Source: an uncultured Erysipelotrichales bacterium (GTDB lineage: Bacteria > Bacillota_I > Bacilli_A > Erysipelotrichales > Coprobacillaceae). Taken from it: a DNA stretch of 17,792 nt. Shown one piece after another: positions 15,566 through 17,792 of this stretch. The DNA lies in NCBI GenBank assembly GCA_910586805.1, contig CAJUJC010000038.1:1-17792 (forward strand), given 5' to 3'. The notes beneath the pieces are model-generated. The model saw only the letters and a program-made list of their open reading frames with translations. It ran no database searches and was not told where the DNA came from. A program made the translations under genes and the position numbers. Position 1 is the stretch's first letter. Each line of letters starts with the position of its first letter.

Positions 15566-15676
15566 GTTGTTATTTAAAGTTCTTTCATTTATTGTAAACT
15601 ACTTTCTTTTCTTCTCATTGTTTTTTCGATAGATATAGTATTTATGCAGCTATTCTCGATTTTTCTTTTTGTAAAG

Positions 15677-15696
15677 AAAAAAGTGGATTCCCACTT
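15677..15696 (-). terminator. Rho-independent terminator after the lipoprotein gene
   Basis: On the minus strand a 6-bp stem AAGTGG/CCACTT with loop GAAT followed by four T and C. It overlaps the stop codon of the lipoprotein gene by two bases and closes the tyrS transcript. Confidence 0.8.
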
Positions 15697-16027
15697 ATTC
15701 CACTTCTCTATAAATGTTATGAACTGTAATTGTAAACACTGCTTCTTTACCAGCCATATCTGCATGACCATAATCTTCTGGGAAAGTCGCTTTTACATCT
15801 TTTGTTTCATCTTTTTTCATGCCTACAATTCCTTCTTCAAATCCAGGAATAAACATTCCTGAACCAATCAATGCGACTTGATTCTTTGCTGAACCACCTT
15901 CAAAAACTTGACCATCAATTTTCCCTTCAAAATCAATTACAACTAAATCTTTATTTTGAACTGTCTTTGTTGTAGAACATCCACATAAAATAGCTAAACA
16001 AGCTAATAACGCTAAAATCTTTTTCAT
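15695..16027 (-). CDS. Lipoprotein with a free-standing trigger-factor-type FKBP domain
   Basis: A 110-residue protein. Residues 1-17 are a short signal peptide with Lys-Lys, a hydrophobic core and a lipobox ending LCGC, so Cys17 would be lipidated and the mature 94 residues anchored outside the membrane; Cys at -2 is atypical but acceptable. The rest (about 27-107) is one FKBP-type domain with VVIDFEG (29-35), IGSGMFIPGFEE (54-65) and TFPEDY (81-86). Compared by eye with the PPIase domain of the trigger factor in this window, I count 42 identities in 80 positions without a gap. It has neither the ribosome-binding nor the chaperone-arm domain. A role as a surface peptidyl-prolyl isomerase, comparable in job to PrsA, is inferred. 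The start ATG 16027 has AAAGGAGA upstream and lies 12 bases after tyrS, so it should be cotranscribed under the tyrosine T-box. A terminator follows. Confidence 0.9.
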   Translation of the reverse strand: MKKILALLACLAILCGCSTTKTVQNKDLVVIDFEGKIDGQVFEGGSAKNQVALIGSGMFIPGFEEGIVGMKKDETKDVKATFPEDYGHADMAGKEAVFTITVHNIYREVE

Positions 16028-16039
16028 ACATATCTCCTT

Positions 16040-17266
16040 TTATTTATGATTAATAACATAATAATTTTTCTTACCACGTCTAATAACAGTTGCTTCTTTA
16101 CCAAAAGCATTATCTTTTGCAATAACAAACTCTACATCAGTCACTTTTTCTCCATTAACCAATACAGAACCACCAGTCACAAATTGTCTTGCCTCTCTAT
16201 TTGAAGATGCAGCTCCAACTTTAACCAAGGCTGTTAAGATTTGTGTATCTTCTTCTAACTCAATACTTGGAACACCATTAAAACATGATTGAACTTGTTC
16301 CAATGTTAAGTTTTGAATTTTACCTGAGAATAACATTTGACTAATGTCTAAAGCTTCATGATAAGCATCTTCACCATGAATAAATGTAATGACTTCTTTT
16401 GCTAAAGCTTTATGTGCTTCTCTTAAATGAGGTTGTGTTTTATTCTTTTCTTCTAATTCTTCAATTTCTTCTTTAGATAAGAATGTTAAGAATTTTAAGT
16501 AATCAATTACTTTTTCATCTTCTGAGTTAATAAAGAATTGATACATTTCATAAGGTGAAGTTTTCTTTCTATCCAACCAAATTGCATGACCATTTGTTTT
16601 TCCAAACTTTGTTCCATCACTTTTTGTAAGTAATGGCATAGTAAATCCATATGCTTCTTTTCCAGTTTTCTTTCTAATCAATTCAATACCAGCAGTAATA
16701 TTTCCCCATTGATCTTGTCCCGCAACTTGCATATGACAATCTTTATTTTCATATAACCAATAAAAATCCATAGCCTGCATAATCATATAAGAAAACTCAG
16801 TATAAGTAATACCTAAATCTAATCTTCTTTTAACAATATCTTTATTTAACATATAGTTAATATTAAAATATTTTCCATAGTCTCTTAAAAAATCAATAAA
16901 ATTTAAATCTTTAGACCAATCATAGTTATTTACAACCTCAAATCCAAATAAATCAATCGCTTGTTTCTTTAAACAATCAAAATTATGTTGAACTTGTTCC
17001 TTTGTAATCATTGGTCTTTCTGTATCTGGTTTAGGATCACCAATTAACCCTGTTGCACCACCCACCAATAAAATAGGATTATGACCAGCATCTTTTAATC
17101 TTTTACTAATTAAAAAAGACGAAAAATGCCCAATATGTAAACTATCTCCAGTAGGATCAGTTCCAATATAAAAGGTCATTCCACCATTATTTAATTTTTC
17201 TTCGATTTCAGGTGAACTTACATCTTTTATTAATCCACGCCATACCAATTCATCATAAATTTTCAT
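16040..17266 (-). CDS. tyrS: Tyrosyl-tRNA synthetase
   Basis: A class I aminoacyl-tRNA synthetase that charges tRNA-Tyr. The 408 residues include the HIGH motif HIGH (44-47) within DSLHIGHF, the tyrosine-binding TYTEFSYMIMQAMDFYWLY (154-172) and VAGQDQWGNI (181-190), and the second signature KFGKT (220-224), the same form as in E. coli TyrRS. A C-terminal S4-like RNA-binding domain (about 348-405) holds REARQFVTGGSVLVNGEKV. The start ATG 17266 has AAGGAGGG with a short spacer. It is preceded by a complete tyrosine T-box leader with its own promoter, so expression rises when uncharged tRNA-Tyr accumulates. The lipoprotein gene follows 12 bases after the stop. Confidence 0.98.
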   Translation of the reverse strand: MKIYDELVWRGLIKDVSSPEIEEKLNNGGMTFYIGTDPTGDSLHIGHFSSFLISKRLKDAGHNPILLVGGATGLIGDPKPDTERPMITKEQVQHNFDCLKKQAIDLFGFEVVNNYDWSKDLNFIDFLRDYGKYFNINYMLNKDIVKRRLDLGITYTEFSYMIMQAMDFYWLYENKDCHMQVAGQDQWGNITAGIELIRKKTGKEAYGFTMPLLTKSDGTKFGKTNGHAIWLDRKKTSPYEMYQFFINSEDEKVIDYLKFLTFLSKEEIEELEEKNKTQPHLREAHKALAKEVITFIHGEDAYHEALDISQMLFSGKIQNLTLEQVQSCFNGVPSIELEEDTQILTALVKVGAASSNREARQFVTGGSVLVNGEKVTDVEFVIAKDNAFGKEATVIRRGKKNYYVINHK

Positions 17267-17287
17267 TTCTTTCCCTCCTTATATAAT

Positions 17288-17495
17288 AAAAAGAGAATTC
17301 ATCAAAGGACGAATTCTCGCGGTACCACCTTTATTTATGTTTAAAAACATACTCTCTTATTGATAACGGTACTCACCGTCTAAGCTTTTCACTTAGAAGC
17401 TCCAGAGTGTATTCATTATATCTAGTCATTTGTTTTCACCAACCACAAATTCTCTATAACACATCAATATAACTACTTCTCTCTTTCAACACTGT
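17288..17495 (-). promoter_or_regulatory. Tyrosine T-box riboswitch leader of tyrS
   Basis: On the minus strand the leader contains the T-box sequence AAAGGTGGTACCGCG (17332-17318), followed at once by the terminator stem GAGAATTC/GAATTCTC (17318-17311 and 17300-17293) and five T (17292-17288). In Stem I the 5' strand has AGUA (17476-17473) and the 3' strand has GAA-UAC-A, placing a UAC tyrosine specifier codon at 17411-17409. Uncharged tRNA-Tyr binding at the specifier and at the T-box bulge would favour the antiterminator over the terminator. Confidence 0.95.
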
Positions 17496-17501
17496 AATAC
17501 T

Positions 17502-17530
17502 ATATTAAGCGATTTTCATATTGAAGTCAA
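17502..17530 (-). promoter_or_regulatory. Predicted promoter of the T-box-tyrS-lipoprotein operon
   Basis: On the minus strand TTGACT (17525-17530) and TAATAT (17502-17507) with a 17-base spacer; start near 17495. The -35 box begins two bases after the stop codon of the ClC gene. Confidence 0.65.
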
Positions 17531-17532
17531 CA

Positions 17533-17792
17533 TCATTTTGCATTTTGATTAATAAACTCAACTGATGTTTTAGAATAGACAATCTTTTGAGCTTGATATA
17601 AACTAAAATATCCTGATAACACATAACAAAATGATACAACAACTGCAAATGCCACCAAATATTCACTACCAAACAATTCAATTCCCAATGCAAGACTTGT
17701 CAATGGACAATTCACTACACAACAAAACATACCAACCAACCCTAATGCTCCACCAATATGAGGATCAAGACCTAAAATACTACTCATTGTAT
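17533..17792 (-). CDS. ClC-family chloride channel/antiporter, C-terminal end (5' part off the window)
   Basis: The frame is open to the right edge, and about 86 codons of the 3' end are visible, ending at TGA 17533-17535. The residues contain GLDPHIGGALGLVGMFCCVV and then NCPLTSLALGIELFG, the pattern of the last membrane helices of ClC proteins. The following hydrophobic segment VAFAVVVSFCYVLSGYFSLY and the short tail QAQKIVYSKT are also typical of Bacillota ClC proteins without CBS domains. These are chloride channels or H+/Cl- exchangers in the cytoplasmic membrane. The fragment lacks the selectivity filter and gating glutamate, so channel versus exchanger cannot be judged. The visible ATG near the edge is an internal methionine, not the start. 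It ends just before the tyrS promoter; no terminator is visible. Confidence 0.88.
   Translation of the reverse strand, partial: TMSSILGLDPHIGGALGLVGMFCCVVNCPLTSLALGIELFGSEYLVAFAVVVSFCYVLSGYFSLYQAQKIVYSKTSVEFINQNAK

Noticed and set aside
17505..17693. A 62-codon minus-strand frame overlapping the ClC gene
   Set aside because: It is a different frame of the ClC coding sequence, and its last codons run into the tyrS promoter.
1..17792. CRISPR array or defence island
   Set aside because: No long regularly spaced repeats and no cas-like genes were seen; the only tandem repeat is the 30-base decamer set.

Overview
The window is AT-rich DNA from a low-G+C Gram-positive bacterium (Bacillota). The ysoA/tig/lon-like and truB-ribF-rpsO-pnp neighbourhoods, the tyrosine T-box, the AGGAGG-type ribosome binding sites and the near-consensus sigma-A promoters all fit. 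The divergence of the proteins and the gene shuffling suggest an Erysipelotrichia-type gut commensal, but that is inference; no rRNA or other decisive marker is present.

Layout. Almost all genes lie on the minus strand, so expression runs right to left. At the right edge is the C-terminal end of a ClC chloride-channel-family protein (17533-17792). Next comes a tyrosine T-box leader controlling tyrS and, 12 bases behind it, a small lipoprotein that is a free-standing copy of the trigger-factor PPIase domain (15695-17530). A short accessory patch follows (about 14190-15680): one unrecognised 256-residue gene with a weak PD-(D/E)XK-like motif, three tandem decamers, two orphan-looking terminator hairpins and a 480-base gene-free stretch. 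The only plus-strand locus is an AEC-family transporter (13236-14170), broken into two frames exactly between its two five-helix halves.

The centre (6007-13070) is an information-processing cluster: truB, ribF, rpsO, pnp and maf. It keeps the classical Bacillota order but is interrupted by a DMT-family transporter between ribF and rpsO and by a membrane-anchored GH3 glycosidase between rpsO and pnp. The rpsO leader contains two mutually exclusive hairpins, as expected for S15 autoregulation.

The left part (1-5971) carries an ATP-type 6-phosphofructokinase with its own promoter and terminator, an esterase D-like hydrolase, a GNAT acetyltransferase, a TPR protein in the position of B. subtilis ysoA, trigger factor (tig) with its own promoter and terminator, and the 5' two-fifths of lon, which runs off the left edge. 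clpX, often found between tig and lon, is absent here.

Most of the window is ordinary housekeeping DNA. The points that deserve a second look are the exported trigger-factor-like lipoprotein under T-box control, the half-and-half AEC transporter, the rpsO leader switch, and the accessory patch with its unidentified gene. I did not find a convincing multi-gene novel system.
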